DNA of 6,663 nt, from NCBI GenBank assembly GCA_938003765.1, contig CALKYE010000265.1:1-6663 (forward strand), written 5' to 3'. Positions 1 through 6,662 of this stretch are shown here, one piece after another (the first letter of the stretch is position 1; every line of letters begins with the position of its first letter). The position numbers were made by a program, and so were the translations under genes. Source of the stretch: an uncultured Planctomycetia bacterium. GTDB lineage: Bacteria; Planctomycetota; UBA1135; GCA-002686595. The notes below the pieces were generated by a model that was not told the origin of the DNA, ran no database searches, and saw only the letters and a list, made by a program, of their open reading frames with translations.

Positions 1-3
1 AGG

Positions 4-447
4 TCAGCGACGTGCCCTGCGGGTGCGTGCGTGCAGCTCAGGCGAAGTCGAGCTGATCGCGCGGCGCGCGTCTGCGCGATCGGCGTCGAACGACAGCAGC
101 GTGCGCTCGCTGCTGCGTCGCAAGGTGCGTTGTGCTTTGCGCTGGTGGATCACGCCGTGTTTCAGCGCTCTCCGCAGCCACGAGCGGAATCGTCCGCCCG
201 CGGAGTCCACGCGATCGAGTTCCGGTCGCATCCGCGGCGACGAGCACAAGCACTGCGCGGCGTACGCAGCGTCGTCCACTACGTGACCGTTGCGGCGCAG
301 GAACGAGTACAGCGGCCCCCAGTACGTCTCGCCCGACGCCTCGGACGCGCCAGCGCGGTTCGTCTGAGCTGAGCCGCCCGCGCTGGGCGCGACGCGCGAG
401 TGCGCCGTCACGAAGGCCTCGGCCGGCCGCCGGACCGTGTTGCTCAC
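4..447 (-). pseudogene. ECF sigma factor-like gene, truncated and probably decayed
   Basis: Read from a GTG at 447, the product is 147 residues and begins VSNTVRRPAEAFVTAHSRV. This matches the start of a sigma-70/ECF family common in Planctomycetota, whose members typically begin near FVTTHWSVV. Other family landmarks follow: TYWGPLYSFLRRNGH, then GGRFRSWLRRALKH, then LLSFDAD. Two things look broken. The normally conserved DLTQ-EFF-type segment of region 2 is replaced by YAAQCLCSS, and the frame stops at 4-6 straight after PELHARTRRARR, where the family usually continues into region 4 with its DNA-binding helix-turn-helix. The stop falls after two Arg codons, where relatives often have Arg-Trp, so a TGG-to-TGA nonsense change is conceivable. 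An AGGAG (449-453) lies one base before the GTG, too close to be convincing. The frame is open upstream to 552, but that would run into the kinase start. Homology is fairly clear; pseudogene status is inference, since only three bases remain beyond the stop. Confidence 0.6.
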
Positions 448-526
448 GCTCCTATCGCCGAGCGTCGATGCGGGCGTGGTCGGGGAACTATCGATCGGCG
501 CGGCCAGCGGTACGCTCTTGCACGTC
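448..526. promoter_or_regulatory. Divergent intergenic region between sigma remnant and kinase
   Basis: If the sigma-like gene starts at 447 and the kinase at 527, this 79-bp stretch carries both 5' ends and any promoters for them. I see no confident -35/-10 pair and no Shine-Dalgarno sequence before ATG 527. The kinase frame is open through this stretch from a GTG at 437, so part of it could be coding if translation starts further upstream. The region is called from gene orientation, not from a recognised motif. Confidence 0.3.
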
Positions 527-2956
527 ATGGTCGAGTCGGCTCGCACCGACAAGGGAGACAGCGAGTCGGACGGAAGCGATTCCGCCGACAGCGCGGAGAA
601 TCTGCTCGCGAGTTGCTTGCGCCGTCCGCCGGACGAGCAGGACGAAGCCGTCGAAGCGATGTGCCGCGAGCGGCCCGAGCTCGCCGAGGCTTTGCGAGCG
701 AGTTATCGCGCGCTGCGCGGCCTGGGACTCGCCGGCGACGGCGGTCTGGTGGCGTGGCCCGAACGCGTGGGGGACTTCCGGCTCGGCGAGCGCATCGGGG
801 GCGGCGGCATGGGCGTCGTGTTCCGCGCGCGCCAGCTTTCGCTCGGGCGCGACGTCGCCGTCAAGTTGCTGCGTCCCGACCAGCTGCAGTTCGCATCGGC
901 GCGCGAACGCTTCCGGCGCGAGGCGGCCGCCATCGCTGCTCTCGACCATCCCGGCATCGTTCCGGTGATCGCCACCGGCGAGGAGCGCGGCGTGCCGTGG
1001 TTCGCGATGCCGCTGCTCACGGGCCTGACGCTCGCCGAAGTGCTCGCCGCTCTGGCGGATCGGCGCGGCCAGCGACTCGGCGGCGCCGATCTCGCGCGCG
1101 TTCTCGCCGCGGACCCGCGCTCGGCCCCGTTGTTCGAGCTGAGCTGGAACGACGCGTGCCTGCACATCGCGCGCGACGTCGCTCTCGCGCTCGAGCACGC
1201 GCACTCGCGCGGCGTTCGCCATCGCGACGTCAAGCCGTCGAACATCGTGCTCGGCGCCGACGGACGCGCGCGCCTGCTCGACTTCGGTCTCGCGGCGCGC
1301 GACCAGGTCGACGGCCTCACGCGCACGGGGAGCCAGCTCGGCACGCTCTACTACATGGCGCCCGAACAAGTTCGCGGCGAACGCTCCGTCGGCGCGTTGG
1401 CGGACGTGTACGCGCTCGGCGTCACGCTCCACGAGTGCCTCGCTCGCAGGCCGGTGTTCGCAGGCGAGACGCGCCGCGCGATCGAGGAACGCATCCTCCA
1501 CGGGCAGCGCAATCCGCTGCGGGCCGAGGTCTTTGGCGTCGACCGCGATCTCGAGCACGTGATCGCCATGGCCTGCGAACTCGAGCCCGCCAAGCGCTAC
1601 GCGAGCGCCGCGGCGTTCGCGGAGGACTTGCGCCGTCTGCTCGAGCGCCGTCCCGTGGCCGCGCGTCGTCCGTCCCTCGCGCTGCGCTTGCGGCGCTGGG
1701 CGCAGCGCGAACCGACGCTCGCCATCGCGTCCGCGTCGGCGGTGCTGGTGTTCGGCGTCGCGCCGAGCGTGTTGCTCTGGCGCGAGAAGCGCCACGGAGC
1801 GGTGCTCGCGGAGTCGCTCGCGAACGAAGAGCGTGCGTCGACGAGTCTGCGCGAGTCGCTGGCGCGCGAACAAGCCGCGCTCGGCGAACGCAGCGCTGCG
1901 CTCGAACGCGAACGCGAAGCGCGCCAGTCCGCCGACCTAGCGCTCGAGGAGGCGCGCCTCACCGTGCAGTTGATGGACGAGATGCTCGTGGAAGCCAATC
2001 CGCAGCGCGCGCGCGGCAAGCCGGTGCTGCTGGTCGACGTGCTCGAGCCCGCGGCTGCCAAACTGCGCACTGATCAGGCGCCGCCGCGCGCCGCTGCGCG
2101 ACTGCTGGCGACGATCGCGAGCACCCAGGACATGTTCGGAGCGCACGAAGCGGCGCTCGCGAACTATCGCCGCGCGGCCGAGCTGGAGCAGCGCGAAGGA
2201 AAGGTGCTGGGCAGCTACGCGGGGCAGATGCGTGGGGGAATGGCGACCGCGCTGTCCAACCTCGGGCGGCTCGAAGAAGCCGAGCAGGAAGGGCGCGCGG
2301 CGGTCGCGGAGCACGAGCGCCACTGCGACGTCGCCGAGGACCAGGCGTGCTCGCGCGAGGCTGTGTTGCGCACTGCGATCGGCGTCGCGCTGTTGCGCCA
2401 AGGGCGCTTCGAGGAGGCGGCGGACGAGCTGCAACTCGCCTTCGGCGCGCAGTCGCAGCTCCTTCCCGAAGACCCGACGGGTTGGGGCCTGGCCGGAGTG
2501 TTCCTGTGCGACGCGCTGCGCGAACTGGCGCGCCGCAAACCCGGCCCGGACAACCTGAGGCGCTGGAGCGATCACGTGCGCGCGCTGGCCGAGCGGCGGC
2601 TGACCGCGCTCGACGCGGACGATCCAGTGAACTTCCAGATCGCGCACCAGGGCGCGCGCTTGATGTCCTCGATGAACCGCCACAGCGAAGCGGACGAGCT
2701 GATTGCGGAAGCGCTCGAGGGCGCTCGTCGCGTGTTCGGCGACGACAACTGGTGGGTGGCCTTCTACGAAGAGGAGCACGGCGGCATGGCGTACCGCGCG
2801 CGCGATTGGGAGCGCGCCGAAGCCGCGTTCAAGCGGGCGCTCGAACTGCGCCGCACGCAAGGCGGCCCCGGGAGCGCCGAAGTGCAGCGTTGCGAGGCGA
2901 TGCTGGCGGAGCTGGCGCGGCGCAGAGCCGCAGCGGAGTCGGGCGGTCAGCAGTAG
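527..2956 (+). CDS. Transmembrane Ser/Thr protein kinase with coiled coil and TPR-like C-terminal half
   Basis: The 809-residue product is a PknB-type eukaryotic-like Ser/Thr kinase. After an acidic, Ser-rich start comes a short helical segment (about 25-75) like that before the kinase domain in planctomycete kinases. Catalytic landmarks are complete: glycine loop GGGGMG (91-96), Lys113 in AVKLL, HRDVKPSN (232-239, catalytic Asp234), DFG (Asp252) and APE (278-280). The activation segment holds Thr265, Thr267 and Thr273 as possible phosphosites. An extra stretch of about 35 residues (roughly 172-207) lies before the helix that leads to HRD. One membrane helix follows (396-418), then a charged coiled coil (419-485) and TPR-like helical pairs near 530-560, 572-600, 618-645, 714-740 and 752-780. 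The kinase domain should be cytoplasmic and the C-terminal half extracytoplasmic, probably as sensor or scaffold. I chose ATG 527 because the GTG at 437 overlaps the divergent sigma-like gene and adds 30 residues with no domain character. The gene lies between two sigma-like genes. Confidence 0.93.
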   Translation: MVESARTDKGDSESDGSDSADSAENLLASCLRRPPDEQDEAVEAMCRERPELAEALRASYRALRGLGLAGDGGLVAWPERVGDFRLGERIGGGGMGVVFRARQLSLGRDVAVKLLRPDQLQFASARERFRREAAAIAALDHPGIVPVIATGEERGVPWFAMPLLTGLTLAEVLAALADRRGQRLGGADLARVLAADPRSAPLFELSWNDACLHIARDVALALEHAHSRGVRHRDVKPSNIVLGADGRARLLDFGLAARDQVDGLTRTGSQLGTLYYMAPEQVRGERSVGALADVYALGVTLHECLARRPVFAGETRRAIEERILHGQRNPLRAEVFGVDRDLEHVIAMACELEPAKRYASAAAFAEDLRRLLERRPVAARRPSLALRLRRWAQREPTLAIASASAVLVFGVAPSVLLWREKRHGAVLAESLANEERASTSLRESLAREQAALGERSAALEREREARQSADLALEEARLTVQLMDEMLVEANPQRARGKPVLLVDVLEPAAAKLRTDQAPPRAAARLLATIASTQDMFGAHEAALANYRRAAELEQREGKVLGSYAGQMRGGMATALSNLGRLEEAEQEGRAAVAEHERHCDVAEDQACSREAVLRTAIGVALLRQGRFEEAADELQLAFGAQSQLLPEDPTGWGLAGVFLCDALRELARRKPGPDNLRRWSDHVRALAERRLTALDADDPVNFQIAHQGARLMSSMNRHSEADELIAEALEGARRVFGDDNWWVAFYEEEHGGMAYRARDWERAEAAFKRALELRRTQGGPGSAEVQRCEAMLAELARRRAAAESGGQQ

Positions 2957-2992
2957 GCGGGTGACTCGCGCCGGCGCGGCGTCGCACGTCGC
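2957..2992. terminator. Convergent gene junction with a 12-bp perfect palindrome
   Basis: The kinase and the sigma factor gene end facing each other with 36 bp between their stop codons. The gap contains the perfect palindrome CGCGCCGGCGCG at 2967-2978. As RNA it could form only a short GC stem in either direction, and no T-tract follows on either strand. A weak bidirectional terminator is plausible from position alone. In DNA this rich in CG, a 12-bp palindrome could also arise by chance. Confidence 0.3.
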
Positions 2993-3619
2993 TCACGCGT
3001 CGGCCAGCAGCCTTCCGATGCGCGCCAGGGCTCGCGAGAGCAGCATGCGCGAGTTCGCCTCGCTGATCCCGAGCGCGGTTGCGATGTCGGCGTGCGGCAG
3101 GCCGTCCACGTGGTGCAGCCGCAGCACCTCGCGCTGGCGTTCGGGCAACTCGCCGTAGGCGCGCTCGAAGCGTTCGAACTCCTCGCGCTGCTCGAACGCG
3201 CGGCTCGGCGTGTTGGTGATCGCCGGTTCGTTCGCGGCCGAGTCGCTCGACTGCATTCCGACGATCGGCGACTCGCGCGCGACGTCGCGACGCTGCGCGG
3301 TCCACCGCCGCTGCCGGTCGACGAGCTTCATCAGCGCCGCGCGGTGCACCCACTCGCGGAAGGCGGCCTCGCCGAGGAACTGGAAGCGGCCGGTGCGCAG
3401 CTTCTCGAGCACTTCTCGGCACACCGACTGCGCCAGGTCGTCGGGCGTCTCGCGCGCCAGCACGAGCCGGCCGGCATTGGCGGCGATGTGGCGCTCGAGC
3501 GCCGGCCGGAACTGCGCGAGCAGCGTTTCGACCGCCGCCGAATCGCCCTGCGAAGCGGCGTGAACCTGCGCCAACGCATCGGACGGAGGGTCGAGCGGCC
3601 GCGGTTCCACGGCGGCCAT
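2993..3619 (-). CDS. ECF-family RNA polymerase sigma factor
   Basis: The 208-residue product has the two-domain layout of an ECF sigma factor, which directs RNA polymerase to a specific promoter set. Region 2 covers about residues 22-108: a helix around ALERHIAANAGRL, the core-binding segment TPDDLAQSVCREVLEKL (58-74), and FREWVHRAALMKLVDRQRRW (87-106), which corresponds to the -10-recognition helices. A polar linker (about 110-150) leads to region 4 (about 152-204), with ELPERQREVLRLHHVDGL and the helix-turn-helix LPHADIATALGISEANSRML (174-193). The DLAQSVCREVL signature is typical of a group I associate with Planctomycetota. ATG 3619 gives a normal ECF length; no Shine-Dalgarno sequence precedes it, and the longer frame upstream lies antisense to the next gene. 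No anti-sigma factor gene is adjacent. The neighbouring gene converging on it is a Ser/Thr kinase, which may be its regulator (inference). Its target promoters cannot be read from this window. Confidence 0.92.
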   Translation of the reverse strand: MAAVEPRPLDPPSDALAQVHAASQGDSAAVETLLAQFRPALERHIAANAGRLVLARETPDDLAQSVCREVLEKLRTGRFQFLGEAAFREWVHRAALMKLVDRQRRWTAQRRDVARESPIVGMQSSDSAANEPAITNTPSRAFEQREEFERFERAYGELPERQREVLRLHHVDGLPHADIATALGISEANSRMLLSRALARIGRLLADA

Positions 3620-3745
3620 GGTGCCACAGGAGGGTGCGGCGGGCGCTCGCAGGAAGCCGTGTTGCGTTCCGCGCCGCCCCACGTTTGTCGCCCTGGCGGC
3701 CATTTGCGGCCGCTCCACCGCCCGCACCTCGAACCCGACGCCGCC
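3620..3745. promoter_or_regulatory. Divergent intergenic region between sigma factor and secreted-protein operon
   Basis: This 126-bp gap separates two divergent start codons, so it should contain promoters for both the sigma gene and the two-gene unit to the right. No consensus sigma-70 promoter stands out. An inverted repeat, GCGGCC (3696-3701) and GGCCGC (3708-3713) with a 6-base spacer, lies about 30 bp before ATG 3746; it could be an operator or a 5'-leader hairpin. If the sigma factor regulates itself or its neighbour, its binding site should be here. No ribosome-binding site is visible before ATG 3746. Confidence 0.45.
3696..3713. repeat. GC-rich inverted repeat upstream of the secreted-protein gene
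   Basis: Two perfect 6-bp arms, GCGGCC and GGCCGC, flank the spacer ATTTGC. The arms contain the GGCC core, so short matches like this are common in GC-rich DNA. Its position 32 bp before a start codon in a divergent promoter region is the only reason to record it as a possible operator or leader hairpin. Confidence 0.35.
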
Positions 3746-5128
3746 ATGAACCTCCTCCGAATCGCACTGATCGCCCTCGCCTTCGCGTCGCTCGCCGCCG
3801 CGCAGACCTCCAACCCGCCCGACGTCGACGTCTCTGCGGTCATCTCGGGTTACTCGCCTTCGACGCCGCAGGGCTACACGAACTACGACGCGGACTTCAC
3901 CGCCGACGGCCGCCTCGCGGTCGCGATGGTCGAGCAGTCGACGAGCGGTTTGCCGCGCACCGACAAGCTGGTCATTGCTCTGCACGATCCGAGCACGGGC
4001 GCCACGCGCTTCCTGGGCGCGTTCATTGCGCTCAACTGGGCCATCGAGCACGTCTCGCTCGCCGTGCCGCCGAAGATCTACTCGATCCCCGGCTCGATGG
4101 GGCTCCACGATCACCTGCGCAACCGGGTGTACGTGGCCATTGGCGCCGAGGCGCCGGTCTACAACTCGTACTCCGCAGGCCTGTACACGCAGCGCGTGCG
4201 CGCCGTTCGGGTGATCAGCGTTTCGTTCACCGATCCGCAGGCCCCGATGACCCTCGACATCTGCTCGCCGCCGAACGTGGGACTGTTCGCCGTCCCGATG
4301 GGCGCGGAGCCGCCGCGCCCCGAAGCGCAGGTCTACGAGCGCGGCTCGGGCTACGACGTCGAGTGCGCCTTCATCGATCCGCGCAATCTCGACGCGCAGA
4401 TGGGCCACGTGATGATGGTGCGCTCCATCGACTTTGGCGCGACGATGCAGAACGCGTTCTACGTCACGGGCCCTGGGTCGGCGGCGACGGGCGCTCTGCG
4501 CAGCTCGAAGTTCGCACGTCCGTCCCTGGCCTTCGACATCTCGAGCGGCCGATCCGTGATCGCGATGGGCGACACCACGACTCGCTGCGTGCGCGTCGCC
4601 TACGCGCCCGCGGGTTTCACGACGTTCACCCAGGTGATGGCGACGGGCGTGCCGACGCTCCCCGATCGGTACCACAGCCCGCGCATCGCGGCTCGGGCCG
4701 GGCTGATCAACGTCACGTACCGGGTCGGATCGCCGACGAACGCCACGCCTCAGCCGGTGGACTGGTGCAGCGTCAACTACGCGGGCGCGCGAGTCCAGTT
4801 GCCGCGACTGACCGCGCGCAGCACCTCTCACGCCGACATCGAAGTGCGCGGCAGCGACGCTTACGTCGCGATCCTCGAGCGCGAGAACACGTCTCCGTAC
4901 ACGCGAGACGTCGCGGTGCGCTACTCGCTCAAGCGCAACGACGTCTTCCAGACGCCGCAGCCGCGCCGCTTCGACGACGGCGCAAGCAACTGGAGTCTGC
5001 TCGGCCGGCCCGCGGTCTCGGCGGTCACGCCCGAGGGCGCCTCTCCCACGCGCATCGGTGCGCTGAACCTGTTCACGCTCGACACCTTCGCGATGGTGCT
5101 GCGCGGCCACGTGAAGCTCGAACTGTGA
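3746..5128 (+). CDS. Secreted protein of unknown function, probably beta-propeller-like
   Basis: I do not recognise the family. The 460-residue product starts with a clear Sec signal peptide: MNLLR, a hydrophobic core (IALIALAFASL) and a likely cleavage after Ala19 (LAAA before QTS). The mature part has no membrane helix and is beta-rich. It contains recurring segments in which a Pro/Ser/Asp-led strand is followed by a Gly turn and a second strand: DADFTADGRLAVAMV (48-62), RPSLAFDISSGRSVIAMG (258-275), SPRIAARAGLINVTYRVG (311-328), SHADIEVRGSDAYVAILE (361-378) and RPAVSAVTPEG (421-431). Spacing and character resemble sialidase-like beta-propeller blades, but no Asp-box or catalytic set is evident. 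Four Cys (173, 207, 281, 341) could form disulfides. It ends GHVKLEL, with no PEP-CTERM or Type IX-style sorting tail. ATG 3746 is chosen because it gives the signal peptide; the longer frame upstream lies antisense to the sigma gene. The porin gene follows after 14 bp, so the two are probably co-transcribed. Confidence 0.85.
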   Translation: MNLLRIALIALAFASLAAAQTSNPPDVDVSAVISGYSPSTPQGYTNYDADFTADGRLAVAMVEQSTSGLPRTDKLVIALHDPSTGATRFLGAFIALNWAIEHVSLAVPPKIYSIPGSMGLHDHLRNRVYVAIGAEAPVYNSYSAGLYTQRVRAVRVISVSFTDPQAPMTLDICSPPNVGLFAVPMGAEPPRPEAQVYERGSGYDVECAFIDPRNLDAQMGHVMMVRSIDFGATMQNAFYVTGPGSAATGALRSSKFARPSLAFDISSGRSVIAMGDTTTRCVRVAYAPAGFTTFTQVMATGVPTLPDRYHSPRIAARAGLINVTYRVGSPTNATPQPVDWCSVNYAGARVQLPRLTARSTSHADIEVRGSDAYVAILERENTSPYTRDVAVRYSLKRNDVFQTPQPRRFDDGASNWSLLGRPAVSAVTPEGASPTRIGALNLFTLDTFAMVLRGHVKLEL

Positions 5129-5142
5129 GCGGCGTCCTCCCC

Positions 5143-6288
5143 ATGTCCCCTCGAAGCAACCTCATCCTTCCCATGCTCCACCGCTCCCTCCTCTACTTGT
5201 CGTCCGCGGCGCTCCTCGCGCCGCTGGCCTCGGCTTCCGCGCTGGCCAACGGCCACGAACTGGAAGCGCTGCGCGCCGGCTCGAGCGACACGAGCACGGT
5301 GCGCCTCGGCGGTTTCCTCCGCACGCGCTACGCCAACTCTTCCGACGTCGCCGTCGGCGGCCACGATCTCGGCGGGTTCTCGCTCGACTTCGCGCGGCTG
5401 GAGATCGACGGCGGCGTCGGGCCGTTCGCCGTGCACGTGTCACTCGAGGGCTCGTCGAGCACGCCCGACACGCCGGTGACGTACGGCTCGGGCGGCGGGC
5501 ACTGGGGCATGTTCGGCGACGTCGAGCAGGTCGGCGCCGTGGGCGTGCTCGACGCGCACGCGACGGTGAGAGTCGCCGATCACTTCCACATCCGCGCGGG
5601 CCAGTTCCTCGTTCCGTTCAACGCCAACTCCGCCGTGCGCGACGACCAGCAGCTCTTCCTCAACCACACGGTCAACGGAGAGCACTGGCGCTTCCGCGAC
5701 ACGGGGCTCGAACTGGGCGGCGAGTACGAGCGCTTCGGATGGCGCGTCGCCGTGATGAACGGCTTCGACGGCGCCGGCGACGAGCTCGCGCTGTTCGCGC
5801 GAGTCCAGGCGGACGTGCTGGACGCTGGCGCCCCTTCGAATGAAGGCGCGCTCGGCGCTGGCGACGGGCGGCATCTGCGCGTTGGAGCGGGCTACTACAA
5901 CGACGACGGCAACAACGCCGACGACATCGCCATGGGCTTCGACGCGAGCTACGTGCAAGGAGCGCTGAGCGCGATGTTCGAGCTCGTCAGCTACGACGAC
6001 GGCGCGACCTCGATCTTCACCGACAACCAGCAGGGTCAGACCACCGTCGCCGGCGACCGCACGGCCTGGACGCTGCAAGGCGGCTGGCTGTTCGATCCGA
6101 AGTGGGAGGCCGCCGCACGCTTCGAGGACCTGGGAGACGACGGTGATACGACCGTGATGTCGTTCGCGGTGAACCGCTACTTCGAAGGCCACGCCGCGAA
6201 GGTGCAGATCGCGTACAGCTCGGCTTCGAGCGACGTCGACGCTCTGGAGGCGGACATCCTCGCCGTCGGATTGACCGTGCGACTGTGA
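5143..6288 (+). CDS. OprP/OprO-like outer-membrane porin
   Basis: The 381-residue product looks like a beta-barrel channel of the phosphate-selective porin O/P type. A signal peptide (core LLYLSSAALLAPLASASA, cleavage after ALA-35) is followed by alternating amphipathic strands. Family-like landmarks include the first strand STVRLGGFLRTRY (51-63), FSLDFARLEIDGGVGPFAVHVSLEG (79-103), VLDAHATVRVADHFHIRAGQ followed by FLVPFN (135-160), RFRDTGLELGGEYERFGWRVAVMNG (183-207) and the late NRYFEGHAAKVQIAYSSAS (344-362). Acidic, Asn-rich loops lie around 250-262 and 285-297. The last strand ends VGLTVRL, lacking the C-terminal aromatic residue usual in barrel proteins. There is no OprP-style N-terminal coiled coil. 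Substrate cannot be inferred; phosphate is only the family name. A second ATG at 5173 would give a more compact 25-residue signal peptide and may be the true start; neither ATG has a Shine-Dalgarno sequence. It lies 14 bp after the secreted-protein gene, so one transcript is likely. Confidence 0.82.
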   Translation: MSPRSNLILPMLHRSLLYLSSAALLAPLASASALANGHELEALRAGSSDTSTVRLGGFLRTRYANSSDVAVGGHDLGGFSLDFARLEIDGGVGPFAVHVSLEGSSSTPDTPVTYGSGGGHWGMFGDVEQVGAVGVLDAHATVRVADHFHIRAGQFLVPFNANSAVRDDQQLFLNHTVNGEHWRFRDTGLELGGEYERFGWRVAVMNGFDGAGDELALFARVQADVLDAGAPSNEGALGAGDGRHLRVGAGYYNDDGNNADDIAMGFDASYVQGALSAMFELVSYDDGATSIFTDNQQGQTTVAGDRTAWTLQGGWLFDPKWEAAARFEDLGDDGDTTVMSFAVNRYFEGHAAKVQIAYSSASSDVDALEADILAVGLTVRL

Positions 6289-6294
6289 GCGCTC

Positions 6295-6311
6295 GCGCGG
6301 AGATCCCGCGC
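6295..6311 (+). repeat. Small hairpin just after the porin stop
   Basis: GCGCGG (6295-6300) and CCGCGC (6306-6311) form a perfect 6-bp stem around the 5-base loop AGATC, starting seven bases after the porin stop codon. No T-tract follows, so it is at best a weak termination or RNA 3'-end protecting element. Confidence 0.4.
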
Positions 6312-6376
6312 ATCGACACTCCTGACGGAACCAGACCGGACGGGAGATGGGGGAGGCGCCGAGCCTCACCAGGCGT

Positions 6377-6400
6377 CCGGGCCGCGTTCGCGCGGTCCGG
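6377..6400 (+). terminator. Strong 10-bp hairpin with TTCG loop, likely terminator
   Basis: Bases 6377-6386 pair with 6391-6400 around the tetraloop TTCG (6387-6390). All ten pairs form, nine of them Watson-Crick G-C or C-G and one G-U (6381 with 6396). The loop is closed by G-C rather than the C-G of the most stable UUCG tetraloops. It lies 88 bp after the porin stop. The bases after it (CGCCGCTGATTCAGG) have no T-run, so it does not fit the classical intrinsic terminator; hairpins without a T-tract have been proposed as terminators in GC-rich genomes. A structured non-coding RNA element is the alternative. Confidence 0.5.
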
Positions 6401-6590
6401 CGCCGCTGATTCAGGTCGAACGACGCCGTACGTCCACGATGCCGACGAGTTCCGTGAGGACAGCCTCGTCGGTTCAACGTGCTCTCGGTCGATGCTCGCG
6501 GTCGCGGTGAGCTGCAGCGCAGTCACGATCCACTCGGGTGCGAGGTTCGCCCGCCTGGGCGCTGACGCCGGAGTGGCGGGCGAGCCGATG

Positions 6591-6662
6591 GAGAGCTCTC
6601 TGCTCGACCGAGCGCCCGACGTGGAGGCTCCGCCACGTCGCCGACGTGAGCGGAGCGCTCCG
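6591..6662. repeat. Cluster of four palindromic elements at the right edge
   Basis: Four self-complementary elements follow one another in 72 bp. They are GAGAGCTCTC (6591-6600, perfect); GCTCG-AC-CGAGC (6602-6613); CGACGTGG and CCACGTCG (6617-6624 and 6633-6640, 8-bp arms, 8-base loop); and CGGAGCGCTCCG (6651-6662, perfect). CCGACGTG also repeats directly at 6616-6623 and 6641-6648. I see no coding explanation. Operator sites or a folded leader of a gene beyond the window are possible. Confidence 0.45.

Noticed and set aside
437..526. GTG 437 as the kinase start.
   Set aside because: The added 30 residues have no kinase-family character and would overlap the start of the divergent sigma-like gene. 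The choice of ATG 527 is still not proven.
400..2073. A 557-codon plus-strand frame overlapping the kinase in another phase.
   Set aside because: It is almost entirely Arg and Ala with no domain, while the overlapping frame has complete kinase motifs.
3092..3745. Upstream extension of the secreted-protein frame to 3092 on the plus strand.
   Set aside because: It lies antisense to the sigma factor gene, and the clear signal peptide begins at ATG 3746.
2993..5110. A 705-codon open frame on the minus strand running through the sigma gene and antisense to the secreted-protein gene.
   Set aside because: Only the last 208 residues have domain character. The rest is Arg/His/Ala/Val-rich, lies antisense to a gene with a signal peptide, and is expected when codon third positions are GC-rich.
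3634..5142. Upstream extension of the porin frame to 3634.
   Set aside because: This part is Arg-rich text in another frame of the secreted-protein gene; the porin signal peptide starts at 5143 or 5173.
5440..6477. A 345-codon minus-strand frame opposite the porin.
   Set aside because: It shows no domain and has the Arg/Val/His-rich composition of an antisense shadow of the porin.
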